64,000 nucleotides of DNA from Silene latifolia (GCF_048544455.1 NC_133536.1:36226652-36290651); one strand, 5' to 3'; counted from the first letter of the stretch, positions 19,787 through 31,071 are shown. A program made the numbers and translations. The notes: generated by a model not told the origin, from the letters alone.

Positions 19787-22035
19787 AACTTCCCCAAACC
19801 AAACCCTTGCTTGTCCCCAAGAAATAACTAGACTCGATCCTAAAAACCTAATGGAACGAGTTCAGTCTCAGAGCGAAATGCAAACCGTATAGCCTAAACC
19901 AATTTAATGCATTAACTAACAATCAATTAGTAACGTGAATCATGCAAACGAGTTATGGAGTCGTTAAAAACTGCTGAACCATCAACTATAGAGACTTATC
20001 ATATTGGACTCTCGCGGGTCGCTCAAATCACTCAAATAAGCACAAGGTGAATAATGTATAAGATAGAAAGAATTAATTTTGTAATGACACTCACCTAACT
20101 ACGACCTATGAAAACATGCCTGCAATCTAATATGAAAATAATCTCTACAACCGTACATATGCATTCCAACCAAACAAATGACCATGACACATGCCGAGGT
20201 ATATATATATGGATATGTGAGGTAATGGGTAAGAAGAGGCTAAGATAACTATGGGAATGTGGAGGTATAGGTGATCAAGCTAGTACCTAACAAAGCCATA
20301 TGACAACATCCAACTTCTTGCTCATAATCAACAACGAAACCGGTGCTAATAGCAAGCACAAAACTCACAATCTCCAAAAAATCAATCAACTCCCCATAAG
20401 ATATAACTGCAACATGGGAGCAAAAATCGCCATTTAAAAAGACCTTTGAATTATGCGAATTGATTTTTTTCTTCTTTTTCGGGCTGCAGTCGATCGACCA
20501 AAATGGCCAGTCGATCGACCGTATTAAACAGTACAACACTCTTTTTTTTTTCTCTCTTTCTTTTTCGAATCATTTTTTTCTCTTTTCTTTTCAATTCTTT
20601 TTTTTCTCTCTTTCCTTTCCTTTTTCCATCTTCCCAACTTCATCTCAAAAAGAGCATAAGCCACCAAAAACGTAGTAACAATCCCAAGAACAATAACTAC
20701 TAACTTGACAAGGGCAGGCTAAATGTAGGATGTAGTTAACGGGACAAAAAACTATTTTTGGCAGTGTGGAGCTTATGGGTAAAATGAATAAAGGAAAACC
20801 TCTACCACATGTGTCAACAAACCACAAACCGAATGCATACAGGTATTAAGCAAATCGAGTTCATATTTATGCACATTTATGTAACATGTCTCACAAGGAG
20901 TACTACTCACAATCCTAGATAAACTGGTCATGAATGTCACCAGTTATAGGCTCTAAATCTCAGAAAATGATGTAGCTTGCCAAATATCTAAGTCAAGTTT
21001 CAAGTTTCAGCGAATAAATTAACGAAGACTCGTAGACTATGCATAAACGATTCTACTAATAACATGTCAATTAGCAAGGCTTAGGCAAAACAGATGCAAA
21101 TACAATATCATCCTTGAAATACTACCGTTCCGACTCGACCTATATGCTAAAATAAACGTGCATTTTTTGAATTTTTTGAAATTCTTTTCAATTTTTTTTT
21201 CAATTTTTTGGATTTTTCTGTATATATAAAGGAAAATAAACAACAATGCAAGACAAAATGTAAACGTGAATGCAAGCAAATGAAATGCAACGCAAAACCC
21301 TTCCCCAAACCAAATCGCACAATGTCCCCATTGTGCAAAATCATGTAATGAAATAAAAGAGAAATGGGAATTTGGGTTAAATTAATAAATAAAACATGAA
21401 GTAAAAACTCGGAAACTCACAAGACTTTAAGCGCAGTAAAAGGAAACCTCCCCAAACCAGCGTGAGCTAGGAGGTTTCAGTAGCTAGCAGTTCTACCAAA
21501 GGTACCTGAAAAGACAACAAATACCACGCGTAATCTCGAGAAAGCAAAATTGGGACGGTAAAATTATGTGCGGAAATGATAAAACAGAAGAAAACAGAAA
21601 TTAAGCGGAGAATAAAGTGGAGAAAAGTCTCCCTGAACTCCGCAAATCGATCAAACACAGCAGGAGAATGATCGAAAACAGGTACAACAGCTCTGGGCGG
21701 TCGATCGACCACATCACCCAGTCGATCGACCAAGGTGAACAGCAACAGGAGCTTCTGAAATTCGCAGCCCAGTCGATCGACCATAGAGGTCAGTCGATCG
21801 ACTGGAACACCTGCTGTAACTTTCTGATTTCTTCAATTAGCTCAATGAATTGAGGTAATATCGTCTATAAGCCTGCATACACACATAATAACGCGCCCAA
21901 AATTGCGCAAAACCCAAAGTAATAGTCTAAAGTGTTTAAGATCCTAAGCAAACTTAAAAGAGTGAAGTCTCGCGCACATGAAAAACGGTAAATAGTCTTA
22001 AAAAGAAATAAAATGTTTGTAAAGCATGTGATCAA
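19787..22035 (-). other. 3' UTR of element A
   Basis: Begins with the polypurine tract beside the LTR (19789-19800 on the minus strand). It contains two sense-strand purine-rich stretches (about 21160-21225 and 20533-20640) and GTCGATCGAC motifs at 20488-20521, 21698-21735 and 21771-21803. Its order of motifs resembles the 3' UTR of element B (57681-59608), including GGTTTGGGGA-type boxes (near 21300). I see no coding domain. Confidence 0.7.
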
Positions 22036-24324
22036 CTAGTAGTTGATCAAGAACGGCCACGGGATGGCCCACTTGATTGGCTTCTGGCTACAAGAAGTAG
22101 CCTCAACAGTGCTCATCTCCTCAGCTGCACTCTTCTCAACTCCAACATGTGCAGGACTCAACGGATCAACAGGTCGGACATCTTCCCACTCAATGACCTC
22201 CTCTAGCTCATCAAAGTCCAAGTCGGACTTCCTCACTTTGACTGGCTCATCTTCAAGCTCCTCATCAGTGCCATAGCTAAGACATCCTAAGCCGCCTCTT
22301 GAGACGATTGGCTCCTGCACAACTGGAGCAACATGCGGCTCTTCCTTCCCAAAACCAGCTCCTGCAATGTCTAAAACAGAGGAATCGTCTTCCACTTTGC
22401 TCCCAATCTGGGGCGGAGGGGTTACAACAGGAATAGGAATAGAGACAGGTATATCAGGAAGCACAAAATAGGATTTCTTTTCAGAAACCGTATTACAATT
22501 TACAGGCCACATGGGATCTTTCTTCTTAGCTGTCTGGGCAAAGACAATGGAGTGTTTTCCCACCTTAAAGGTCAAAGTCCCCGAACCAACATCGATAACT
22601 GCACCAACAGTGTGTAGAAATGGTCTACCCAATATAATAGGAATGTGGGCATCCTCAGGCATATCCAGTACGACGAAGTCAACAGGGAAGAAAAACTTTC
22701 CTATTTGCACAGGAATGTCCTCTAAGACTCCTATTGGCTGGACCGCAGATCGGTCGGCCATCTGTACTGTCATGTTGGTTACTGCAAACCTAGTCAATTT
22801 CAATTTTCTAGCTAGACTCAAAGGCATAACGCTAATGCTAGCTCCTAGGTCACACAAGGCCTTCTCAATAGTAAAGGTGACAATACTACATGGAACTGAA
22901 AAGCTACCTGGGTCTTCTAGTTTGTGAGGTGCAGTGTGGGTCAAATAAGAGCATGACTCCTCAGTTAGTGCGACAGTATGCACAGTTTTAAGTGACTTCT
23001 TTTTAGATAAAAGTTGTTTCATGAATTTCATGTAGGCAGGCACTTGATTGACTAACTCAAGAAAAGGAACTTGCACATTTAAGTTACGAATAACATTTTC
23101 AAACTTATTAAATGATACATGTTCCTTTGTCGGCACTAATCTCTCCGGATAAAGGTCTATAAGAAGCAACTTAGCCCTCTCCTCTAAATCTCTCATGCCG
23201 GCATCGGTGGACTTAGGCTGAAAGTCCACAACCTTCTCCTTGTTGTAGCTTGACCCTTCTTCAGACCGTCTCAAATGTGAACCATTAATCGACATAGGGT
23301 CATATTTCGGAACTGGAACGGACCCATCAGCATTCGGGTCTTGCCTCAATATTTTCGGGGCAGTAGTACCCCGAAACAAGTGGTCCCTCAAGTTATCAGG
23401 CATTGGAGGACGAAAAGACTCACCTTCATCGGCCCGTCGATCGATCGACGACGGGTTGGTCGGTCGATCGATCCCGACTTCTACAGACCGGAAAAATTGT
23501 CTCTTTGCACGGATCGGTCGTTCGATTGGTATGTCGATCGATCGACCGACATACCTGCTGATCGTCTTTTTCTTGTTATTATTCGTTACAGCTTTCTTCT
23601 TGCTCGGTTCCGCATCATCTTTTTCAGAGACATCCTCGACCATAGCAGGCCCATCAAGGGTAGATCCACTCCTCAAAGTAATGGCATTAAGGGTCTCCTT
23701 TTGATCCGTCTGAGTCGGTAAATATCCCGGAGCTCGAGTTGTATTCTTGCTAGCCAATTGGGCAATTTGGCTCTCCAACATCTTCATCCCGGCCTCTCTA
23801 GCTTGAGACTCCTTTAGCAACAAATTCTTCAACTCATTGAAATCAGAACTTTGGGATTGTTGCTGCTGCTGTGGGACATATAGAGGCTTTTGGAACTGTT
23901 GTTGCTTATAAGGGGGCACATAATTCTGCTGTTGCTGCTGCTGTGGAGGTTGAGTTGGATTTAGGACATTTTGGCTGCTCCACCTCAGATTCGGATGGAC
24001 ATTCGGCTCATAGTAAGTGTTTGTCTGCCTATAATGTTGAAAGGCAGCACAAGACTCAAAGGGACTAGGACAATTGTCTGAAACATGTCCCTCAGCTCCA
24101 CATCTTTTACAGACGAAAGGACCGTCTGAAACAACATTTACATGGTAAATCCCTCCTTTTGAAGCTCCCCCCAACTCGTACTTATCAAATCTTGCTGTGA
24201 GAGCTTCTAATGCAGCTAAAGAAGGAGATTCAGCAGCTCTCCTTTGATTTCCCCGGGAATTTCCATACTCAGCTTTATGGGTGGCCAAGTCATCAATGAT
24301 TTTCCACCCTTTAGTCTCTCCCAT
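22036..24324 (-). CDS. Gag C-terminal half plus aspartic protease of element A
   Basis: Continuous 762-codon frame. The first Met is internal to the original gag, which is cut upstream by the solo LTR at 24341. A zinc knuckle lies at residues 72-85 (CKRCGAEGHVSDNC, C-x2-C-x4-H-x4-C), followed by a Gln/Pro-rich stretch (about 125-175), a coiled-coil-like FNELKNLLLKESQ segment, and a variable linker with repeated SID/IDR peptides (about 255-300) encoded by TCGATCGA motifs. An Athila-type protease follows around residue 490 with CDLGASISVMP (DLGAS in place of DTGAS, common in this lineage) and ILGRPFL about 75 residues later. The tail is acidic, then the frame stops, with no reverse transcriptase after it. 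The long open frame suggests recent or maintained coding capacity. Products would act in the cytoplasmic particle. Confidence 0.88.
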   Translation of the reverse strand: MGETKGWKIIDDLATHKAEYGNSRGNQRRAAESPSLAALEALTARFDKYELGGASKGGIYHVNVVSDGPFVCKRCGAEGHVSDNCPSPFESCAAFQHYRQTNTYYEPNVHPNLRWSSQNVLNPTQPPQQQQQQNYVPPYKQQQFQKPLYVPQQQQQSQSSDFNELKNLLLKESQAREAGMKMLESQIAQLASKNTTRAPGYLPTQTDQKETLNAITLRSGSTLDGPAMVEDVSEKDDAEPSKKKAVTNNNKKKTISRYVGRSIDIPIERPIRAKRQFFRSVEVGIDRPTNPSSIDRRADEGESFRPPMPDNLRDHLFRGTTAPKILRQDPNADGSVPVPKYDPMSINGSHLRRSEEGSSYNKEKVVDFQPKSTDAGMRDLEERAKLLLIDLYPERLVPTKEHVSFNKFENVIRNLNVQVPFLELVNQVPAYMKFMKQLLSKKKSLKTVHTVALTEESCSYLTHTAPHKLEDPGSFSVPCSIVTFTIEKALCDLGASISVMPLSLARKLKLTRFAVTNMTVQMADRSAVQPIGVLEDIPVQIGKFFFPVDFVVLDMPEDAHIPIILGRPFLHTVGAVIDVGSGTLTFKVGKHSIVFAQTAKKKDPMWPVNCNTVSEKKSYFVLPDIPVSIPIPVVTPPPQIGSKVEDDSSVLDIAGAGFGKEEPHVAPVVQEPIVSRGGLGCLSYGTDEELEDEPVKVRKSDLDFDELEEVIEWEDVRPVDPLSPAHVGVEKSAAEEMSTVEATSCSQKPIKWAIPWPFLINY

Positions 24325-24916
24325 ATTCTCCTGGATTCTGTGATGTGAACATTATTTGCGCACATTTAGTCCCCTAATTGAGCCTATTTTGCATACTATT
24401 ATAACATTCTTTGGCCATTTTATCCGTCAAAACCTTCCTATTTGCTTTTCTATCGCATTTCATATGTTTTGTAGAAAAGGAGAGAATAAGGCGGAAATTC
24501 CCGTCTTTCGTGCATATTTGGAAGCTTATTGATGATATTAGATGGACTAGTATGAAGAGGAGGCAAGAATGATGGCCAAGTATGTAGGAATAAAGAGTAT
24601 ATAGAAAGGTCATAAGGTTTAAAGCAAGGAGGAAAAGCAAGGAAGCCATTCATGAAGAAAATTGCTCGGAACGCAAATCAAGGACTGCTCCTTTGGCTCT
24701 GAAAGTATGCTAGTTGGAACGGCGTCGAAAAAACAAGTGATCTAGGCTTTTGAATCACTCCAATAGGAGTCCGGATGAGAAAATGACGTCCGTTTTACAA
24801 TCCGAGGTCAAACAAAGAAGCTGTTTGGGAATCCGCGCGTCCCGAGAAGAAGACGCCCGTCTTCCCCACAAGAAGCCCGTCTTCTGGCTGGGAAAAACAA
24901 GAAAATTCACTGGAGG

Positions 24917-25048
24917 AGAATCCGCCCGTCTTCTCCCAAATCCGCCCGGATTGCATCTTTAGAATCCGCCCGTCTTCTCCCAAATCCGCCCGGATTGCAT
25001 CTTTAGAATCCGCCCGTCTTCTCCCAAATCCGCCCGGATTGCATCTTC
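24917..25048 (+). repeat. Three 44-bp tandem units in the solo LTR
   Basis: Each unit starts AGAATCCGCCCGTCTTCTCC and contains a second CCGCCCGG core; copies begin at 24917, 24961 and 25005, and a partial fourth begins at 25049. It lies 180 bp upstream of the TATA box, where promoter-region repeats are common in U3. Confidence 0.92.
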
Positions 25049-25230
25049 AGAATCCGCCCGTCCCGACTCCAATACGCACGGATTCCTGCACAACACAATT
25101 TCGTCTTCTCCAAGCTACAAAGAAAGAAGCCCTTCCTCCGAAAAATACCGGCTCCTCCCTGCTCTAAACTCAAAAGTGTAATTACTAAATTAGCCTTAGT
25201 TAACCCTAAATGCATCCACCTAATTTCCAC

Positions 25231-25238
25231 TATAAATA
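25231..25238 (+). promoter_or_regulatory. TATA box of the solo LTR
   Basis: CCACTATAAATACCCC is a strong plant TATA context and marks the U3/R side, about 890 bp from the left LTR end. It gives the LTR's plus orientation, opposite to element A. Confidence 0.6.
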
Positions 25239-26294
25239 CCCCATTTGTAATAATCAAAAGACACATCTTTTTAGCTAGAAAAATCCTCTCTTAGATTAGA
25301 TTAGGAGTAGATTAGTATAGAATGATCTTTAATCTTTCCACAAATTACACATTAATCTCTCCTTAATTATTGTTCAAGTTTATCATTCAAGTTTATTATT
25401 GGGTAATTGAAGATCATTGGGTTATTATTGGGAGATTGACAACCTTCCATCAATCATCAAGTTTCTTCTATTATTCTTTGCTTTATTATTTGGATCACCT
25501 CAAGTTTGGTATAATTACTTTACTCTTTAATCTTTATTGTTCATTTCTTCATTCTATTATCATGTTTATACTTGTTGTGATGATTGACACCATTAATGAC
25601 ATGTTTCCCATGATGATGAGTGAGTAGTTTCTTAGCTAGGATTAGTAGGAAATTAGGGGAAACCAACATGGGATTGATCCATGCTTAATCTAATATGTTT
25701 TCATAGTCAAATTGCTTGCTTGTTGTGATGTCAACTTTATGCACATGTTATGTTTGATGAAATGCTAAGCCTATGAATCCTTGCATTTTTACCATCTCTT
25801 ATCTACTCAACTTGACTCGTAAGATATAAACCAACTCGAGTCTTGTTAGACCATGCATAGAAGTTGATTAGGAGGAAAGTAAGTCGACTTGTAGGTGTTG
25901 TACAATCTAATCGATTCGGCTCCGGGACCCAACTCTTCCTAAGAACCGTAAGATATAACCCAACTCGGTTCCTCCACAACACTAATTGCTTGCAACCTTG
26001 TAAACATGTTTGTATGATCAACACCATGAATCCCCCATGACCCCATGATATCCTAGCACTTTTAATCATTTGTTTACATCCTTCCTTTATTGCTTGTTTT
26101 ACTATATTGCTTGCATTAGTCTAGACACAACTACAACCCTAGCCAAATCGTGACACTAGCATAAATTGAGATAGATAGACTTAGAACCCAAAGCACACCG
26201 TCCCATGGATCGACCTCGACTTACCGCTAACTAGTTGTATGTTGAGTATTATAAATGTGTTTGATTGGATGAGTGACGACATCAGCCGGATCAA

Positions 26295-27083
26295 TCTGCC
26301 ACTAGCCGCCGCATCCAGGATAGCCCTCTGATCGTCATAGAGCCCATTGTAGAACTTGTTGCATAAACTCCATTTCTCAAACCCATGATGCGGAATGGTT
26401 CGCACCAGCTTCTTAAAACGGACCCATGCTTCGTGAAAGTTCTCATCAGGACCCTGTTTAAAGCTCGTGATCTGAGCTCTAATGGCATTAGTCTTTGAGG
26501 CAGAGAAATACTTCTTATAAAACGCTAAGGCCAGCGAATTCCAGCCAGTGATCCCATTAGCAGCTCGGTCCAGGTCTCTGTACCACTCCCTTGCAGCATC
26601 ACGAAGAAAGAATATAAACATTGTCTCCTTCACCTGGTCCTGGGTCACACCGGTCGGCGGGGGTATAGAGCAGCAATAATCAATAATTATCTCCATATGC
26701 TTGGCTGCATCTTCATTTGCAGCTCCCCCGAATTGGTTTCTCTCAACCAAGTTGATATAAGAAGGCTTCGGTTCGAATTTTCTATCGGCTCCCGGTAATT
26801 CGAACCCCTTATATAGATTTGCAGCTGTCGGCTCAGAGTGACTTGCTATAGTTGCTTCTTCAGCCATGACTGGAAAATCTGGAGATGTGACGGTCTCGAC
26901 TGAAGAAGTGGAAACAAGAGATGAAGGTGGATCTTCCTCAAACAGCTCGTTATCGTAGTAACTAGACAGAGTACTCAACTCTTCCTCTGTCGGCAATATC
27001 CTAGATGATCGTCTCAACTCGCGCAAAGTCTTCTCAATCTCAGGATTGAACGGTAGTAATTCACCACCCTGTGATCTGCGCAT
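26295..27083 (-). pseudogene. Gag N-terminal half of element A (cut by the solo LTR)
   Basis: Starts MRRSQGGELLPFNPEIEKT just inside the primer site. Residues about 115-262 form a retrotransposon Gag core (PF03732 type): AKHMEIIIDYCC, FIFFLRDAAREWYRDL, WNSLALAFYKKYFSASK, ENFHEAWVRFKKLVRTIPHHGF, and LYDDQRAILDAAASGR. The frame is open up to the insertion; beyond 26295 the last codons of the apparent frame come from the solo LTR. Together with 22036-24324 it formed one gag-protease frame of roughly 1,020 codons before the insertion. Confidence 0.88.
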
Positions 27084-27186
27084 AAGAGGAAACTACAAAA
27101 AGAATATGAGAATAGTTTAAGGAACGAATGTCCCTTAAACTAAGAAGCAGACTAAAATAAAACAACTGAAAATTAGAACAATTGCC

Positions 27187-27204
27187 TCCCCGGCAACGGC
27201 GCCA
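27187..27204 (-). other. Primer-binding site of element A (tRNA-Asp)
   Basis: The minus strand reads TGGCGCCGTTGCCGGGGA, an exact 18-base complement of the plant tRNA-Asp 3' end, five bases from the LTR at 27210. It is diagnostic of the Athila-type lineage. Confidence 0.92.
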
Positions 27205-27209
27205 AAATT

Positions 27210-28718
27210 TGATGCCCGTCGTTGTGTGCACCAAAAATAAAATTTATAATTCCTAACTACAACTATAGATAGCGGTAGCAGGGTCGAACCACAGAGAGGC
27301 AGATGTAATTGATAGTTGTCTAATTCCAGTCTTAAAGTAACGGATATGGGGGTTTGATTTGAATTGGTCTATAACTAATGGCAAATAAACGCGCTAATAA
27401 AAGAAATGGATTAAATCAAATAATAAAGAGAGGTACTAAGATGGTCGGTTCACTGTAGTTTCGGCGGCAGCGGCTAGGTAGGTCTAAAACAAATCACGTG
27501 AGACGGGAAAATAAGAGGTCCTCTCGGTCCACTCTTGACAAGTAGCATCTTTCGATCTCGCTACGGGTCCCTAATATCACTAGTACTGGCTCTCGTCCTG
27601 AAAAGTTTCTAAAAATCTAAACTTACCTATCTTTCAATCTTAGCATAGTTTAGTCATTTTAATTGGTAGTCTAACAACTTTCCCTATCTTTCGATCTAAT
27701 GGGTCGGTCGCATACTAAGCATTCAACTAGTCGCATGCATTCGATTCGTCAAATATGAAAATTAAAACAATTAAAACGAAACACAGCTCACGTGGCCAGT
27801 GGATCGACCAGGGAATCCAGTCGATCGACTGGCATACGATTTAGGTCGGACCAATTTTTATGCCGCCTAACCTACAGATTCCCTACATCCTAGCACGATG
27901 AAATTAGCTACGCATACTGGGAGTGATAACAACAATAAAATTGACTAAAAAAACTACTGAATTCATGATTAAATTGATTAAACGAACGATTAACATGAAA
28001 CAATAAATTGGCTTTGGGAGATCTATCTTAGCAATTCTATACTACGAATAAAATAAGCAATGAAACTGAACAGAAGAATACCGAAAAGGAATTGCAGAGA
28101 GAGATCCAGAACCGAAAGCGAAAAGAACTTTATTAATGGAAGAACAATAATCTCGAACCCTAATTATGAGAATAGAACTAAAACTAAATTAAAGCTTGAT
28201 GAAAACTGAATGATTAAAGCTTAATGTCAGGTTACGTTATATAGGAATATAACGTAACATTATTCGCAAAACCTAAAAACACAATGGGCTTCATATTCCT
28301 CGTTCTATATCTTCACGTCAGATTAGCGGTTTTGTCGATCGACCACTATGACCGGTCGATCGACTGAGGTATGCTGAACAGGAGTTCCTGTAAGTCGGGC
28401 TCTGGTCGATCGACCATAGGGTCCAGTCGATCGACTAGAGTAGCTGATAGTCCGCTTTTAATTCTCGTAGATTTGTCTTTTGGACCTCGAAATGCGCACC
28501 AAGTTCGTTTCTTGAGTAAGTACTTTACGTCAAATGCAATGCAAGGTACTCAGGGACGGATTCGGCTCGATTTCTACTCATTTCCGCATAAATCTGCAAT
28601 ATTACATAACAATACGAAAGTAGACGAAATGGGACAAATAGTAGCATAAAACTACACAATTGAGTTCTGAAATGCGTGTAAAATGAGGTGTAAAACATCA
28701 TATAAATGACACGCATCA
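27210..28718 (-). repeat. 5' LTR of element A
   Basis: Same length (1509 bp) and ends as 18278-19786. Differences are scattered substitutions, for example four in the AAAAGT(GA/TT)CTAAAAAT region at 27601-27626. It carries the same GTCGATCGAC motifs, except that one at 27799 reads GTGGATCGAC, and the TATA palindrome at 28231-28258. Confidence 0.95.
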
Positions 28719-28965
28719 TTCACCCTGACCCAGATACGGAGTCCTCGAATGCTTTGCTACCGAGAACGGGACATACCTAGTCTACCCTTAGGGTCCACTC
28801 TTTAGTGTGCTCACATGATAAGGAACATTTTCACAAACTACACCTCTTCGATTCAAGATCAAGGAGGAATTATCTCAAGTCAATTTCTCGAGTCACCAAA
28901 CGGAGTTTACCGTCGTGACCTTCACACTTTAAGGTCCTAACAACTCGCTTAAGCACACACATTCA

Positions 28966-29476
28966 GAACTACGATCTGGTTTGATTTCACACCACGTGAA
29001 TACGTAGGCAGTCCTTTAAGGACACAACCATACACCTCAAAATCACTTTAAGGTTAACTCACTTAGGCACACACATCCTGAACTAAGATCTGGTTTGATT
29101 TCACATCACGTGAATACATAGGCAGTTCTTCATGGACACAACAATACACCTCAAAATCAATTATCAACACACAACCTGAACTACGATCTGGTTTGATTTC
29201 GCAAACACGCGAATACATAGGCAGTCCTATTACTAGGACATAACCACACTCCCACACACATTCAATTTTCATACCTTCAATTTGCAACCCATTGCACACA
29301 CAACTCAAAACTATGATCTGGTTTGATTTCGCAAACACGCGAATACGTAGGCAGTCCTATTACAAGGGCACAACCACATACTCCTTTCAAAACATTTCGA
29401 ATTTTCAATCCTCAATAACCAGCTCAGAATTACGATCTGGTTTGATTTCGCAAACACGCGAATACGTAGGCAGTCC
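28966..29476 (+). repeat. Five-copy array of a conserved hairpin motif (element D1)
   Basis: Copies begin at about 28966, 29078, 29178, 29308 and 29429. Each contains CTACGATCTGGTTTGATTTC, an inner stem-loop, then GAATACGTAGGCAGTCC. The inner stem is UUCAC/GUGAA in copies 1-2 and UUCGC/GCGAA in copies 3-5. CUACG and CGUAG can pair outside it. Spacing is 100-130 bp with less conserved filler. Two further copies lie in D2 on the minus strand (43957-44005 and 44070-44125). The motif lies between gag and the 3' LTR. Function unknown. Confidence 0.8.
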
Positions 29477-31071
29477 CCCAACAAGGACACAACCGCACAC
29501 CCATTTCAATCTCAACCATCAACATCAATCCTCAAATGCCGCCACCCAGCTGCAAAATTAACCTTATACCTCTTTAAAGGGGGCTTCTTCCTTAAGACGT
29601 CGCCCATTCCCTGTTTTGTAAAATTCCCACCTTCTCACTCTAGAGGCTTCTCTTTCAAGACGCCACCCGTCCTTTATCGACAAACATCTTTTCAGTCTCA
29701 AATACAGTCCAAAATAAAACCGCCCATAGCCTAGTGCTCGTTTCCGACGATGGCAAGGTCTTGGTTCCGCTCTCCGAATCATCATGCCTCAGGGAGGGAT
29801 CTCAAACAAGCAAGCGAAGGCGAATGTGTCTGGAGAAGTTAATCAATTCATGTTCCCCAGCCGAGGGAACCTTCTACTCCAGGGATTTGATACGCGTTGT
29901 CACCCTTTCTTGGCTAGGAGTTGCACTTACATAAACAAAATCTGTCAGAGTCCCCCTTGCGTCGTGTCGACAATGAATTTACATCACGTTCACGACATCC
30001 ATATGTCAGTCTGTCAGTATGCGTCCATGTGAGTCAATATCGCAACGGTCACGTGTCTCCAATCTATCAAATCACGAATCTATGAGAAACAAATTCCAAC
30101 TCTTAACAGCTTTTAAGCTTCATAACTTCCGAAACTCTTATCTCTCCTTCCGCGAGATATTACGTGCTAATTGCTCACATGCTTATGTGCTTACGTGCTT
30201 ATATGCTTGCATGCTATGTGCTTTTCTATGCGACTGCGGATTTGTGTGGTCACTAACCATGCAGGTAATCTTGAGAAGACAAACACACTCCAACTGAGTA
30301 CTGGGTTCTTCTCAACAAATATGACCCGTCAAGTCCAAGGGCTTTAACCTCGTCGATTACATGGCATACGCTACCTTCTAACGAGCAGCAACTCATATCC
30401 CCGACGAGTCCTGAGAAGTTAATAATTCCCCAGTGAGTGCCGATTTTCAAATGGAAGTCACATAGGCTATTTCCCAAGTCGATTATTCGACCATCCATGG
30501 CTGGCGAGCCTATACGCACCTTAGATGGCTTGCGAGCCTTACAACGCATATGGCTAGCAAGCCTTTGTCCACAAACAAGTTACAACTCAAGGACGTATCC
30601 CGAAGATGCCTCAGGTATGACTCCTTATCACAGCTAGCGAGCCTTTGCATGCACACAAGATACGACTCAAGGACAAATCCCGAAGATGCCTCAGGTATGA
30701 CTCCTTCCTATGGCTGGAGAGCCTCAAAACGCACCACCTGCAACACCGGCTGGCGAGCCTTTGCGCGCAAATAATTCAAGGATATATCCCAAAGATGCCT
30801 CAGGTAAGACTCCTTCTTATGGCCGGCGAGCCTTTATACGTATTCTAATGGACTTTAAACGACCCGCATCGAATTCGACAGACTGTAAAATGTTCCCGAC
30901 GGCAGGTCCTTAACTCGAATCCCCGAGTCGCCTAGACGTCGCCCTTCCCGACGGCAGGTCCTTGGCTCAAACCCTTTTTGAGTCGCCTCGACGTCGCAAT
31001 GGTCTTCAGTTTGTAATATTCGATTGACCTGGAGGCCATACTTTGACTTTCACCCTGTCCAAGCCTCAGTC
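29477..31071 (+). other. Right spacer of element D1
   Basis: Non-coding 1.6 kb. It includes about four degenerate units of roughly 75-110 bp at 30495-30840 (GGC(G/T)AGCCTTTG...ATCCC(G/A)AAGATGCCTCAGGTA) and a two-copy block with CCCGACGGCAGGTCCTT (30896 and 30948). The end, TCAAAGTGGGGGCTC, leads into the LTR. Open frames across it are short and follow the repeats. Confidence 0.6.

Larger units (their letters stand above)
24341..26294 (+). mobile_element. Solo LTR (1954 bp) inserted in element A gag
   Basis: Starts TGATGTGAAC and ends GCCGGATCA. Flanks are TTCTG (24336-24340) and ATCTG (26295-26299), a 5-bp duplication with one mismatch. Removing the segment plus one flank copy joins the two gag parts in frame. 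It has LTR features on the plus strand: TATAAATA at 25231-25238 and, near the right end, the GGATCGACCTCGACTTACCGCTAACTAG-type block seen in Athila LTRs (about 26210-26240). Three perfect or near-perfect 44-bp tandem units lie at 24917-25048. There is no primer site, polypurine tract or coding domain, so only one LTR remains, as after LTR-LTR recombination. Confidence 0.85.
18278..28718 (-). mobile_element. Element A: complete Athila-type element without reverse transcriptase or integrase
   Basis: Two LTRs of exactly 1509 bp (18278-19786 and 27210-28718) flank the element. The direct 5-bp target duplication is TTCAC (18273-18277 and 28719-28723). The minus strand has a tRNA-Asp primer site (27204-27187), gag-protease coding (27083-22036, split by a solo LTR at 26294-24341), a 2.2-kb 3' UTR and the polypurine tract GGTTTGGGGAAG (19800-19789). 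I count roughly two dozen LTR differences by eye (about 1.5-2%), so the insertion is fairly young. No reverse transcriptase, RNase H or integrase motif lies between the protease and the 3' LTR, so it would need enzymes from a relative such as element B's lineage. Confidence 0.92.

Noticed and set aside
28966..29476. CRISPR array
   Set aside because: Repeats are spaced 100-130 bp apart with related filler, carry variable stems, and lie in a plant retrotransposon.
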